Positions 8,724-17,256 of a stretch of 64,000 nucleotides of DNA are shown here, one piece after another. The notes below the pieces were generated by a model, which saw only the letters and a program-made list of their open reading frames with translations, was not told the DNA's origin and searched no databases. The stretch spans positions 124,001 through 188,000 of the forward strand of contig JAGYKS010000025.1 of assembly GCA_018401565.1 (NCBI GenBank). Reading direction: 5' to 3'. The DNA comes from Acidimicrobiales bacterium. GTDB lineage: Bacteria > Actinomycetota > Acidimicrobiia > Acidimicrobiales > Acidimicrobilacustridaceae. The position numbers and the translations under genes are program-made. Numbering within the stretch: the stretch's first letter is position 1; every line of letters starts with the position of its first letter.

Positions 8724-9593
8724 TCAGCGGTCGACGTGCTGTCCGGTTCGACCGGGGGGTCGTGATCGGCTGGCAGACACCAGCAGCGCCAGGGCGATGA
8801 ACGTCACCAGTACCAGGCCGATCCGGGCCGGACCGATATCGCTGATCCATGCGCTGGCACTGGATTGCCACCGCTGCAGGGTGTCGGCGGGGCCACCGGG
8901 GTCGGTGTTTCCCGACAACACCTGACGTTCCCACCAACCCCAGTAGACGAGGAACACGCCGGCTATCACCAGCAGTCCACCGGCGATGCGGCCAACGTGG
9001 CGCAGCGCGCCCCGCAACCTGGTCACCAGTGACTGACGGGCCAAAGCCAGCGCAACGGTGATGGCAGTGAGCACCAGGCCCATTCCCAGCCCGTAGGCCA
9101 CGAATGCCCCCATCCCGCCGATGAACGACTGGCTGCTGAACACCCCGGTGACGGCCACGAGAAACAGCGGCAGTGTGCACGACAGCGATGCCACGGCGTA
9201 CGACACCCCGAACACGAACATCGACCACAGCGTGCGGCGGTCACCGCCACGCTCCAGTTTGGGCAGGGCGAACGACGGCTGGAATCCAGCCAGCATGGCG
9301 ATGCCCAGCACCGTCAGGGCCACTCCGATCACCATCGTGGCCAGTGGCATGTTGGCCTCGATGGGCAGCGCCGCCACGTTGAGCACCACACCGATGACGG
9401 TGAACACCACCACAAATCCGGCCGTGACCACGGCGCTGATGCCCACAGCCCGCAACACCACCGACTGGCTGTCTTCTGAGGGGTCGTCAATACCCAGGAA
9501 GTACGACAGGTAGGCGGGCAGCATGGCGAACCCGCACGGGTTGATGGTCGCCACCATGCCGGTGGCAAACGCATAGACGACAACGGCGTTCAC
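8724..9593 (-). CDS. ccdA: Cytochrome c biogenesis / thiol-reductant transporter CcdA
   Basis: 289-residue polytopic membrane protein of the DsbD-beta/CcdA family, which carries reducing power across the membrane to periplasmic thioredoxin-like partners. The two redox cysteines are visible in TINPCGFAMLPAYL (TM1) and ASLSCTLPLFLVAV (TM4). The GTG start lies 18 bases downstream of the tlpA-like stop, so the two are one operon and probably one pathway. C-terminal extra segments (Trp-rich, then a TM) are beyond the core fold. Confidence 0.93.
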   Translation of the reverse strand: MNAVVVYAFATGMVATINPCGFAMLPAYLSYFLGIDDPSEDSQSVVLRAVGISAVVTAGFVVVFTVIGVVLNVAALPIEANMPLATMVIGVALTVLGIAMLAGFQPSFALPKLERGGDRRTLWSMFVFGVSYAVASLSCTLPLFLVAVTGVFSSQSFIGGMGAFVAYGLGMGLVLTAITVALALARQSLVTRLRGALRHVGRIAGGLLVIAGVFLVYWGWWERQVLSGNTDPGGPADTLQRWQSSASAWISDIGPARIGLVLVTFIALALLVSASRSRPPGRTGQHVDR

Positions 9594-9611
9594 GACAGGC
9601 CCATGGCGGGG

Positions 9612-10277
9612 TTAGGGCCCGGCCGTGCCGGTAGCCGAGATGGCGTCGATGCGCTCGTTGAGTTCGTCGGCGGTGAGGGCCCCGGCGTGCACGCTGGTGA
9701 TGATGCCGTCGGCATTCACGAACACCGTGGTGGGCATGTTCACCACAGCGAACTGCCGTGACGCCTCACCGGTGGTGTCCAGGGCGAGGTCGTAGGTGAC
9801 CCCGGTGCGCGTGGCCAGGTCGGCTGCGGTGGCCGGACTCTCACGCACGTTGATGCCAACGAACGCCACCGTGCCGTCGCGCTGCTGGTACACCTGCTCG
9901 AAATCGGGCATTTCCCTGAGACACGGCGCGCACCACGACGCCCAGAAGTTCACCACCATCGGGCGACCCCGATAGCTGGTCAGATCGATCGAGCCATCAT
10001 CCAGTCCGGTGAGGGTGAGGTCGGGCAGCGGTTGCCCCGATCCGGAACTGCTCCCGCCGCCGGGCTGGGTGATGGAGGCGTCGAGCTGGTCGGGTGCGGA
10101 ACTGTCGGAGCTGTCGAGCGCCACCCATGCCATGACGGCGACCACCACGATGGCGAGGCCCATCGCCCACGCCAGGCCACGAGGCAGACCCCGACGGCCC
10201 AGTGGGGCCAGGCCGTCATCGAGATCGGGTGGGCCGAGGTCGTCGGGATGTCGTTCGGGGTGCGCTGTGGAATTCAT
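9612..10277 (-). CDS. TlpA/ResA-like membrane-anchored thioredoxin
   Basis: 221 residues: a short charged N-terminus, one TM segment (WAMGLAIVVVAVMAWVAL, about residues 38-55), a Ser/Gly linker, then a thioredoxin fold with VVNFWASWCAPCLREMPDF, i.e. a WCxxC active site, and the cis-Pro in VNMPTTVFVN. It acts outside the membrane, reducing apocytochrome or other thiols, and receives electrons from the adjacent CcdA. The ATG at 10277 is chosen because it precedes the TM; upstream in-frame sequence looks non-coding. Confidence 0.92.
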   Translation of the reverse strand: MNSTAHPERHPDDLGPPDLDDGLAPLGRRGLPRGLAWAMGLAIVVVAVMAWVALDSSDSSAPDQLDASITQPGGGSSSGSGQPLPDLTLTGLDDGSIDLTSYRGRPMVVNFWASWCAPCLREMPDFEQVYQQRDGTVAFVGINVRESPATAADLATRTGVTYDLALDTTGEASRQFAVVNMPTTVFVNADGIITSVHAGALTADELNERIDAISATGTAGP

Positions 10278-10397
10278 GGTTGGGGGCAACGCTATCGGCC
10301 CAGATGGACCTGTGGACAGGCGGCACCGCCGTCGACGGGGCCGGTCATCTGTCACTCCGGCGGGGTGATGCACCGCCAGAGCTCAGATTGACCGACC

Positions 10398-10790
10398 TCA
10401 CGCCGACCGGAGGTACTGCCGCAGATGCACCGGCACGGGAATGTCGGGCATCTGGTCTTCGGGGCCGGGCGCCGCCGATGGGCGTCCCTGCCGGCGCTTT
10501 CCGGTGAGGATCCGGCCGCCGGAGAACAGCTGCCCGCCCCACACACCCCCCGGCTCACGCCGGGCGATCGCACCCTCGAGGCACGCAAGCATCACCGGGC
10601 ACTGGACACAGATGGCCCGGGCCCGGGCGATGTCGCGCAGCGAGTCGGCGAAGAACACACCCGTGAGCTCGCCGTTGCCCGTTCGGCACAGGGCATGCGC
10701 CGTCCAGTTGTCGTCGTCGATGACGGTGACGTCGCCGACGCCGGGTTGGCCGGGTTGGCCGGGAAGGTCGGATTGTGCGGGGGCGGCCAT
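10398..10790 (-). CDS. WhiB-family iron-sulfur transcription factor
   Basis: 130-residue Wbl protein. The four cluster-binding cysteines are visible: ALCRT, then ICVQCPVMLACLEGA (CxxCxxxxxC), followed by the GVWGG turn and the basic RILTGKRRQGRP tail that contacts DNA. Wbl proteins bind a 4Fe-4S cluster and the primary sigma factor. ATG at 10790. The upstream region consists of seven copies of a 13-bp repeat rather than an ordinary promoter spacer. Confidence 0.95.
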   Translation of the reverse strand: MAAPAQSDLPGQPGQPGVGDVTVIDDDNWTAHALCRTGNGELTGVFFADSLRDIARARAICVQCPVMLACLEGAIARREPGGVWGGQLFSGGRILTGKRRQGRPSAAPGPEDQMPDIPVPVHLRQYLRSA

Positions 10791-10806
10791 GGTGATTGGT
10801 GCCTTT

Positions 10807-10897
10807 CGTGGATGGGTGTCGTGGATGGGTGTCGTGGATGGGTGTTGTGGATGGGTGTTGTGGATGGGTGTTGTGGATGGGTGTCGTGGATGGGTGT
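10807..10897. repeat. 13-bp tandem repeat x7 upstream of whiB-like gene
   Basis: Seven contiguous copies of YGTGGATGGGTGT: units begin at 10807, 10820, 10833, 10846, 10859, 10872 and 10885, with only the first base varying (C or T). A partial eighth follows. The array ends 17 bases before the whiB-like ATG on the minus strand and so occupies its promoter/5' leader region. Confidence 0.95.
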
Positions 10898-10914
10898 CGC
10901 GTGGTTCCGGAACG

Positions 10915-10945
10915 AAAAAAGGCCGCCGGCTGGAGCCGGCGGCCT
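10915..10945 (-). terminator. Intrinsic terminator, minus strand
   Basis: Perfect 12-bp stem (10920-10931 with 10934-10945, core GGCCGCCGGC) with a two-base loop, followed on the minus strand by six T (10920-10915). It would end transcription coming from the small gene at 10968-11192 or from the serpin gene, before the whiB-like gene. Confidence 0.85.
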
Positions 10946-10967
10946 GGGGATCATGCTTCGCTGGGTG

Positions 10968-11192
10968 TCAGGGCGAAGCAACCTCCTCAGGTCGCCGATG
11001 GTGGTGCATGGCTGCGGTGTGCTTGCCGAACCAGGTCACGATCCCCACATTGGTGGGGGTGGTGGTGGCATAGCCATAGGTGGCCGGCACGGCGGTAAAG
11101 ATGCTGGGGCAGACGCGGCGCGCCGACCGGCGGGTGGTGCCGGTGGCAGTGCTCGTGTTGGTGGGTGTCGTCGCCATGGTGCTGCTGTCCAT
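10968..11192 (-). CDS. Small hypothetical protein
   Basis: 74 codons with strong G/C third-position preference, ending 22 bases before a strong minus-strand terminator, both of which argue that it is a real gene. The product begins Thr/Ser-rich (MDSSTMATTPTNTS), then a short segment FTAVPATYGYATTTPTN, then IVTWFGKHTAAMHHH. No family is recognised. Competing open frames on both strands here are His-rich or hydrophobic and look like shadows. No clear ribosome site before either Met. Confidence 0.35.
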   Translation of the reverse strand: MDSSTMATTPTNTSTATGTTRRSARRVCPSIFTAVPATYGYATTTPTNVGIVTWFGKHTAAMHHHRRPEEVASP

Positions 11193-11364
11193 CGTGGTGG
11201 TGCCGGTTGTGGTGATGCCGGTTGTGGGGTCGTGTGACCCCGAACCTGACCGGGATCCCGGCTGGGAACCCGATCCACCACTGCACCACGCATGATGCGT
11301 CAGGTCAAGCTGTTTACCAGCGCCTCTGTTTGCTTAGGGCCGGGTCGCCTGGCCGGGGACGGGT

Positions 11365-11396
11365 CGGTGCACCGGTGCACCGGTGCACCGGTGCGG
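11365..11396. repeat. 8-bp tandem repeat downstream of serpin gene
   Basis: CGGTGCAC occurs three times exactly (11365, 11373, 11381) with a partial fourth copy. Each unit contains the palindrome GTGCAC. It lies 17 bases beyond the serpin stop codon on the minus strand. Confidence 0.85.
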
Positions 11397-11412
11397 CCAA
11401 CCGGCGGAGGCC

Positions 11413-12736
11413 TCACTGGGTGGGGTCACCCACGCGGGCAGCGATGAGCGGCAGCCGGGAGGACCGGTCCACGATCCAGACCAGAAATGGGCGATCGAAG
11501 GTCACCTCGACGTCGGGGGCGCGTTGCTGGTCAGCCGGACGGGTGCTGGTTGCGACCCGAGCGGTGCTTCCCTCCTCGTCCACCGACACAAACACCTCCT
11601 GGATCACTTCGGACAGCGCCAACCGCTCGGTCGGGGCCAGTCTGGTGAGATCAGCCAGGTCGCGGTCGAACAACGTGACCGCCCCCAGGCTGGTGAGCGG
11701 GGGAGACAGGACGGCCTGGGTGGTGAATGCGAAACGGGGCATGCGCACCAGCGCCTGGGTCCTGCACCAGTGATGAGGTCACCTCGTCGATGAGTCCGGT
11801 GGTCAGGGCCTGTTCCAGGTCGTCTTCTGCACCCGGGTCGGCGATGATTGCCACCATCGACAGTTCCCGCCCCAGGTAGGGCAGTTCGACGGCCTGCCAC
11901 GTCGGGCCCCGCGCCCACGACACACCCGAGGAGGCAGGAAGTTCCATCATGGCGACGTCGACAACCCGGCCGGTGTCGGTGGTGAACGGCGCCTCGGAGG
12001 TGGCGGCGACGTTGAACGGGTGCAGCCACGGCGCCGACAACCACAGGGCCCCAGTGCTCAGCAGCTGGGTTCCGGTGGTGATGCGACCCCGGGGAGCCAT
12101 CTGCTCGACCCGGTTGTCGGTGGCCTCGCTGGCCCAGAGGTTCACCGCCTGACGGGCCACCTCGGCACCCGACCGGAAGTCCACCTGGCGAATCCCGGTT
12201 CCCAGGGTGCCGGCCAGCGCTTCGAGATACGTGTCGTCGATCTCGGTGCCGCGCTGGATCCACAGCGCCACCGCCTCGGCAACCACCACCCGACCGCGTC
12301 GGTCGCTGCTGCGTCGTGGACCCTGCCTGGCTTCCAGCAGCGGGGTGACGACGGGGATCGATGCCAAAAACCGGTCGCTCGCCTCGTTGTCGGCCAGGCC
12401 CAGCAGGGCGTCGATCTCAGCCGCCGTTGCCGTGGCTGCGCCGAGGCGGATCATGGCCAGTTGTGTGGCCAACACGCTGGGGGAGAAGGCGATGTTGCCG
12501 TCGGTGGTGGACACCAGTTCACCGAGGAGCGTGGAACCCAGAGCGCTCACGGATCCGGCCGCCTCCCGGGCCGCCGACGCCGGCACTGGTGCCTGCGGAA
12601 CTCCGGCACGGAGTTCGTTACCCGAGAAACCACTGCTGCAGCCGGCTGCCGCCACCACGAGCAGTGTCAGGGTGACCACCACTGCTGTCACGGTGACGCT
12701 GGCGCGTCTCGGGGGGATGGAAAGAACCACGGTCAC
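11413..12736 (-). CDS. Serpin-family lipoprotein (frame break)
   Basis: Serpins are suicide inhibitors of proteases. The N-terminus has a lipoprotein signal with lipobox VVAAAGCSS, so the protein should be anchored outside the membrane. The core shows GELVSTTDGNIAFSPSVLA (the family NxxxSPxS motif), then the hinge DEEGSTARVATST of the reactive loop and the C-terminal FDRPFLVWIVDR signature. The frame breaks at about 11758-11762 in CCC; removing one C joins SSLVQD to QALVRMPRFAFTTQ. The span is 1324 bases (3n+1), as expected. About 440 residues with signal. The target protease is unknown. Confidence 0.9.
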
Positions 12737-12840
12737 CCACGATGTCGTACTACACCGGGCACGAGATGTCGCTTAGGCGGCTTCATCACGCACGGGATGT
12801 CCCCCGGGCGATGGGTGTGGCCTCCCCACCGCCCGGGATT

Positions 12841-12918
12841 CAATCACTCGGCCAGGGCCGAACTGCCAATCACTCAGCCAGGGCCGAGCAGCCAATCACT
12901 CGGCCAGGGCCGAGCAGC
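12841..12918. repeat. 26-bp tandem triplication of the glnII 3' end
   Basis: Three contiguous 26-bp units (12841-12866, 12867-12892, 12893-12918) differing at a few bases. The third unit is coding: on the minus strand it encodes the last residues (CSALAE) and the TGA of glnII. The other two are extra copies of the gene end, stop codon included, placed downstream. Confidence 0.95.
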
Positions 12919-13897
12919 ACGTCTCCACGATCAGACGGGTCACCGTGTAGGGGTCACAGTTGGAGTTGGGGCGACGATCCTCGATGTAGCCCTTCTGGTC
13001 CTGGCCGACCTGCCACGGGATACGCACCGACGCTCCGCGGTCCGACACGCCATAGGAGTACTCGGTCCACGGGGCGGTCTCGTGCAGACCGGTGAGGCGA
13101 CGCTCGACGCCGGCGCCGTAGTTGGTGATGTGCTCCTCGGCCTTGGTGCCCAGGGCCTCACACGCCGTGATGATCGGGTCCCAGCCCTCGCGCATGGCCT
13201 TGGTGGAGAAGTTGGTGTGCGCACCGGCGCCGTTCCAGTCGCCGGGCATCGGCTTGGGGTCGATGGTGACGGCCACGTCGAAGTCCTCGGCGATGCGGTA
13301 CAGCAACCAGCGGGCGATGTACATCTCGTCGCCAACCTGAGGAGGCCCGATCGGCCCGATCTGGAACTCCCACTGGCCCATCATCACCTCGGCGTTGGTG
13401 CCCGAGATGTGCAGGCCGGCTTCCATGCAGGCCGTGGTGTGCGCCTCCACGATGTCGCGGCCCCAGATCTCGTCGGCGCCCACGCCGCAGTAGTACGGGC
13501 CCTGGGGTCCGGGGAAGCCTCCCGACGGCCAGCCCAGCGGACGACCTTCCTTGAGGAAGGTGTACTCCTGCTCGATGCCGAAGATCGGCTCCTGGTCGGC
13601 GTACTTCTCGCCGACGGCGGCGCAGGCGGCCCGGGTGTTGGTGGGATGGGGCGTCATGTCGGTGAGGAGCACCTCACACAGCACCAGCTTGTCGTTGCCG
13701 CCACGAATGGGGTCGGGGCACTCGAACACCGGACGAATCACGCAGTCGGAGTTCTTGCCGGGGGCCTGGTTGGTGCTGGAGCCGTCGAAGCCCCAGATGC
13801 CGGGGGTGTCGCCATCTTCCAGAACCTTGGTCTTGGATCGCAGCAGGGGGGTGGGTTCGGTTCCGTCGATCCAGATGTATTCAGCTCGATAGGCCAC
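12896..13897 (-). CDS. glnII: Glutamine synthetase type II (eukaryotic-like)
   Basis: Condenses ammonia and glutamate to glutamine. 333 residues, the short GSII form. Signatures: WGFDGSSTNQAPGKNSD (beta-grasp domain), EQEYTFL (metal-binding Glu), GPYYCGVGAD, AGTNAEVM-type SGTNAEVMMGQWEFQIGP, and the ATP/Glu site PGDWNGAGAHTNFSTKAM. GTG start at 13897, with GGAG upstream. GSII occurs in some actinobacteria beside GSI. It is divergently arranged from glnA, sharing a 207-bp control region that holds a candidate GlnR site. Confidence 0.96.
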   Translation of the reverse strand: MAYRAEYIWIDGTEPTPLLRSKTKVLEDGDTPGIWGFDGSSTNQAPGKNSDCVIRPVFECPDPIRGGNDKLVLCEVLLTDMTPHPTNTRAACAAVGEKYADQEPIFGIEQEYTFLKEGRPLGWPSGGFPGPQGPYYCGVGADEIWGRDIVEAHTTACMEAGLHISGTNAEVMMGQWEFQIGPIGPPQVGDEMYIARWLLYRIAEDFDVAVTIDPKPMPGDWNGAGAHTNFSTKAMREGWDPIITACEALGTKAEEHITNYGAGVERRLTGLHETAPWTEYSYGVSDRGASVRIPWQVGQDQKGYIEDRRPNSNCDPYTVTRLIVETCCSALAE

Positions 13898-13998
13898 TCG
13901 ATGTCTCCAGTGTTAGGACGGCCACAGCCGTGATGTCGTTGAGAGCGGATGTAACGGGCGTCAGCCTGTCATCCAGCGTTTTCAGGCCTGTTGCCCGG

Positions 13999-14017
13999 TT
14001 GTGAACGCATTGTGAAC
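13999..14017. promoter_or_regulatory. Candidate GlnR operator between glnII and glnA
   Basis: The octamer TTGTGAAC occurs at 13999-14006 and again at 14010-14017, an 11-bp period. Known actinobacterial GlnR boxes are two half sites one helical turn apart (GTNAC-N6-GAAAC type). The site lies about 90 bases upstream of glnA in the divergent glnII/glnA control region, and a glnR-like gene follows glnA. Binding is inferred. Confidence 0.5.
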
Positions 14018-14104
14018 AACCCTGCCACAGGCTCTGGGGGGGTGTCGCATGGGGTAGTACGTGGGGGCGGTGGTCGTCCACGACCGTCGCTGGACGGAGG
14101 TGCC

Positions 14105-15451
14105 ATGATGGAAGCCATGGAACGTCAGCAGGACTATGCCCTGCGCACGGTCGAAGAGCGTGGCGTGCGGCTCATTCGGCTGTGGTTCACCGACGTGCTC
14201 GGTCAGCTCAAGTCGGTGGCCATCTCGCCGGCCGAGCTCGAGGTGGCGTTCGACGAGGGCGTGCACTTCGACGGATCCGCCATCGACGGCTACAGCCGGG
14301 TGCAGGAGAGCGACGTGCTGGCACGTCCGGATCCGTCGACGTTCGAGCTTCTTCCGTGGAACCGTGATGACGACATCAGCGCCCGGATGTTCTGTGACAT
14401 CCGCACCCATGACGAGTTGCCATTCGAGGGTGATCCCCGTCATGTGCTCAAGCGCAACCTGGACCGGGCCAGCGACAAGGGGTTCCAGTTCATGGTCGCC
14501 CCCGAAATGGAGTTCTTTTACTTCGCCCATGGCGATCCGACCCGACCGCTCGAACCGCTCGACACCGGGTCGTACTTCGACCTCACCACCACCGACGCCG
14601 CCAGCGACCTGCGCAAGCGGACCATCGCCATGCTCGAGGCCCTCGGCATCCCGGTGGAGTACTCGTTTCACGAGGATGCCCCCAGCCAGCATGAGATCGA
14701 CCTCCGCTACACCGACGCGCTGACCATGGCCGACAACGTGATGACGTTCCGGCTGGTGGTGCGCGAGATCGCCCTCGAGCGCGGCAGCTACGCCACGTTC
14801 ATGCCCAAGCCCCTCGAGGGAGTCCAGGGATCGGGCATGCACACCCACCTGTCGCTGTTCAACGCTGGCGGGAATGCCTTCCACGACCCCGACGCCCCCG
14901 ACGGACTGTCGGCGGTGGCCAAGGCCTTCATCGCCGGCCTGTTGCGCCATGCGCCCGAAATCACGGCGGTGACCAACCAGCTGGTGAACTCCTACAAGCG
15001 CCTCATCCACGGCTACGAGGCTCCGACCTACGTCACCTGGGCCCACAACAACCGTTCGGCGCTGGTGAGGGTGCCGGTGACCAAGCAGGGCAAGGAGTCG
15101 TCCACGCGCATCGAGTTCCGCTCGCCGGACCCGGCCTGCAATCCGTATCTCGCCTTCGCCCTGATGTTGGCGGCAGGCTTGCGCGGAATCGACGAGGGCT
15201 ACGAGCTGCCGGCAGAGTCAGTCGCCAACGTGTTCGAGCTGTCGTCGGCTGAGCGCGCTGCTGCCGGCATCGGTTCGTTGCCGCAGTCGTTGTCCGAGGC
15301 GCTGGACGTGATGGAAGGTTCCGAGCTGGTGGCCGAGGCCCTGGGGGACCACATCTTCGAATGGTTCCTGCGCAACAAGCGCAGTGAGTGGCAGGCGTAC
15401 AAGTCGCACGTCACGCCATTTGAGCTGGCCCGCTATCTCCCGAGCGTCTGA
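14105..15451 (+). CDS. glnA: Glutamine synthetase type I (alpha form)
   Basis: Dodecameric GSI, about 447 residues. Visible are FDGSAIDGYSRVQESD, the Glu metal ligands in APEMEFFYF, GSGMHTHLSLF, NSYKRLIHGYEAP and RIEFRSPDPACNPYLAFA (Arg-rich active site). The position of the adenylylated Tyr of GSI-beta (NLYDLP) reads NVFELS, so Tyr is replaced by Phe and GlnE-type control is not expected. Length also fits the alpha class, which is feedback-inhibited. GGAGG at 14096 favours ATG 14105 or 14108. Cotranscribed with glnR, 12 bases downstream. Confidence 0.96.
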   Translation: MMEAMERQQDYALRTVEERGVRLIRLWFTDVLGQLKSVAISPAELEVAFDEGVHFDGSAIDGYSRVQESDVLARPDPSTFELLPWNRDDDISARMFCDIRTHDELPFEGDPRHVLKRNLDRASDKGFQFMVAPEMEFFYFAHGDPTRPLEPLDTGSYFDLTTTDAASDLRKRTIAMLEALGIPVEYSFHEDAPSQHEIDLRYTDALTMADNVMTFRLVVREIALERGSYATFMPKPLEGVQGSGMHTHLSLFNAGGNAFHDPDAPDGLSAVAKAFIAGLLRHAPEITAVTNQLVNSYKRLIHGYEAPTYVTWAHNNRSALVRVPVTKQGKESSTRIEFRSPDPACNPYLAFALMLAAGLRGIDEGYELPAESVANVFELSSAERAAAGIGSLPQSLSEALDVMEGSELVAEALGDHIFEWFLRNKRSEWQAYKSHVTPFELARYLPSV

Positions 15452-15463
15452 GGACCCCACCCC

Positions 15464-16144
15464 ATGGAACCGCTGCTGGTGTATCCCGACCCTCCGCCCG
15501 GTGTGGTGACCGCCGCCCTGAACTCGGCCGGGTACCCGTTTGTGGCCGTGGGCAGTGAGGCCGATGTGGAGCGGGCCGAACCCGTCGACGGATGGTCGGG
15601 TGCAGTGGTGTGCGCCGACGTCGACACCGACAGCGCCCTGGCAGTGTGCCGAATGCTGCGCAAGCGGGACCTGCCGTTGCAGCCGATGCTGCTGGTGGTG
15701 TCGTCAGCCCAGCTGGGGGCACTCGAACTGCGCGACGACCTGTTTGATGACTTCTGCACGACGCCCGTTGATGGCGGCGAGCTGGTTGCCCGTCTCACCC
15801 ATCTGTTTTGGCGGACCGGGCAGGGCACGCGGCCCGAGCTGGTCGAGTACGGCGAGCTGATGTTGAACCTGGAGACCTACCAGGCGGCGATCAACGGCAA
15901 TCCCATCGACCTCACCTACATGGAATACGAGCTGCTCAAGTTTCTCGTGTCACACCCCGGCAAGGTGTTCACCCGCGAGACGCTGCTCAGCCGGGTGTGG
16001 GGCTACGAGTACTACGGCGGGGCCCGCACGGTGGATGTGCACATCCGTCGCCTGCGGGCGAAGTTGGGTGAGGAGCACGCCGGCCTGATCCAGACGGTTC
16101 GGTCGGTGGGCTACCGCTTCGGTCAGTCGCGCTGGGGTCTGTAG
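15464..16144 (+). CDS. glnR: GlnR-like orphan response regulator
   Basis: 226 residues: a divergent receiver-like N-terminal domain that lacks the normal acidic pocket (VCADVDTDSALAV replaces the DDD/phospho-Asp pattern), and an OmpR-type winged helix (FTRETLLSRVWGYEYYGG, then VDVHIRRLRAKLGEE, then QTVRSVGYRFG). Actinobacterial GlnR works without a kinase and controls glnA, glnII and ammonium genes. Its position right after glnA, beside glnII and with an 11-bp-period direct repeat in the shared promoter region, supports this role. Confidence 0.88.
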   Translation: MEPLLVYPDPPPGVVTAALNSAGYPFVAVGSEADVERAEPVDGWSGAVVCADVDTDSALAVCRMLRKRDLPLQPMLLVVSSAQLGALELRDDLFDDFCTTPVDGGELVARLTHLFWRTGQGTRPELVEYGELMLNLETYQAAINGNPIDLTYMEYELLKFLVSHPGKVFTRETLLSRVWGYEYYGGARTVDVHIRRLRAKLGEEHAGLIQTVRSVGYRFGQSRWGL

Positions 16145-16186
16145 ACCCGCAGTCCCCGGGCCCGACCGGTGGTCGAGCGCCGTGGC

Positions 16187-16214
16187 GGGGTCAGCACAGC
16201 GGGGTCAGCACAGC
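16187..16214. repeat. 14-bp exact duplication over deacetylase stop
   Basis: GGGGTCAGCACAGC occurs at 16187-16200 and 16201-16214. The second copy holds the stop codon (16205-16207, minus strand) and last codons of the deacetylase gene; the first is an extra copy just after it. Confidence 0.9.
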
Positions 16215-17152
16215 GACACGAAGGTGAATCCTCCAGCGGTGAGTGACTCGATCATCCCGGGCAACGACGCCAGCGTGCTGGATCGCACCCCGCCGCCGTC
16301 GTGCAGCACCACCACCAGTGGCCCACCGGCGAGCGCAGCGGCGCGGCCCATGACGTTGTCGATGATGGCCTGCGGGGGCGGGTTCAGGTAGTCGCTGGGC
16401 GCCACGTTCCACATCACCTTGGACATGCCCAGTTCGAACCCCAGCTGGTCGACCCGGCCATCTGAAACCCCGTAGGGGGGTCGCCAGCAGACCGGGCGGG
16501 TGCCAGTGATCTCGCCCACGACGTCACTGGTTCCACTGAGCTGGCCCCGCACACCCTCGTCGGGAAGACCGGTGAGGTAGGGGTGGTTCCAGCTGTGGTT
16601 CTGCACGCTGTGCCCACCGGCCACCATGGCGTTGACCAGATCGGGCCGCTGCTGGGCGCTGCTGCCGAGGACAAAGAACGTTGCCGGCACGCCGTACTGG
16701 GCCAACACGTCGAGGATGGGCTGGGTCCAGGTGGAATCGGGACCGTCGTCAAAGGTGAGCGCCACCTGCCACGGACCAGGCCATATCGTGCCGGGAGCCA
16801 CGGGCGCCGTTGGGGGTGGCGGTGGTGGTTCGGGGGTGGGGGCTGCGGTGGTGGGGGCTGCGGTGGTGGGAGCTGCGGTTGTCGACTGTGCAATCGTGCC
16901 GGTGGACGCGGTGGTGGATGCGGGGATTGACGTTGTGGCCGATGTGGCAGCAGACGGCGGTGGGGTTCCGTCGGTTCCGGCAGCAACCCCAGCAGCGGTT
17001 GCATCGGCGTTGCTGTCGGCCGAACTCCACCCGGTGCTTGTTCCGACCACCACGGCCAACGCCGTCATCAGACCCAGCAAACCGATCAGCGACAGACGCC
17101 GCGCACGTAGCGAGTACGGCGGTGTGAGTCGCTGGAGTCGTGGCCATCGCAT
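16205..17152 (-). CDS. Polysaccharide deacetylase (NodB domain), secreted
   Basis: Removes N-acetyl groups from peptidoglycan or other wall glycans (CE4 family). An N-terminal TM/signal anchor (SLIGLLGLMTALAVVVG) is followed by a long Thr/Ala/Pro linker (TTAAPTTAAPTPEPPPPPP), then the catalytic domain: ALTFDDGPDSTW (motif 1), SVQNHSWNHPYL (motif 2, metal His pair), CWRPPYGVSDGRV (motif 3) and VVLHDGGG (motif 5). Start ATG 17152 follows TAGGGT (minus strand, 17162-17167) by 8-9 bases. About 315 residues. The substrate is not determined by sequence. Confidence 0.93.
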   Translation of the reverse strand: MRWPRLQRLTPPYSLRARRLSLIGLLGLMTALAVVVGTSTGWSSADSNADATAAGVAAGTDGTPPPSAATSATTSIPASTTASTGTIAQSTTAAPTTAAPTTAAPTPEPPPPPPTAPVAPGTIWPGPWQVALTFDDGPDSTWTQPILDVLAQYGVPATFFVLGSSAQQRPDLVNAMVAGGHSVQNHSWNHPYLTGLPDEGVRGQLSGTSDVVGEITGTRPVCWRPPYGVSDGRVDQLGFELGMSKVMWNVAPSDYLNPPPQAIIDNVMGRAAALAGGPLVVVLHDGGGVRSSTLASLPGMIESLTAGGFTFVSLC

Positions 17153-17256
17153 GACGCAAAACCCTACAACGTCAGGTCGGTGCATTCCGGGCAGCCGACG
17201 GGGCTATCGGTCACCGCGATTTCACGGAGGCACGCCCACCGTGGCGACCGCAGGGG

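Noticed and set aside
10807..10897. CRISPR array
   Set aside because: Units are only 13 bp and contiguous, with no spacers and no cas genes in the window.
12020..13933. 637-codon plus-strand frame across serpin and glnII
   Set aside because: Antisense to both genes, Arg/Gly/His-rich with no motif; it also spans unrelated genes and a repeat.
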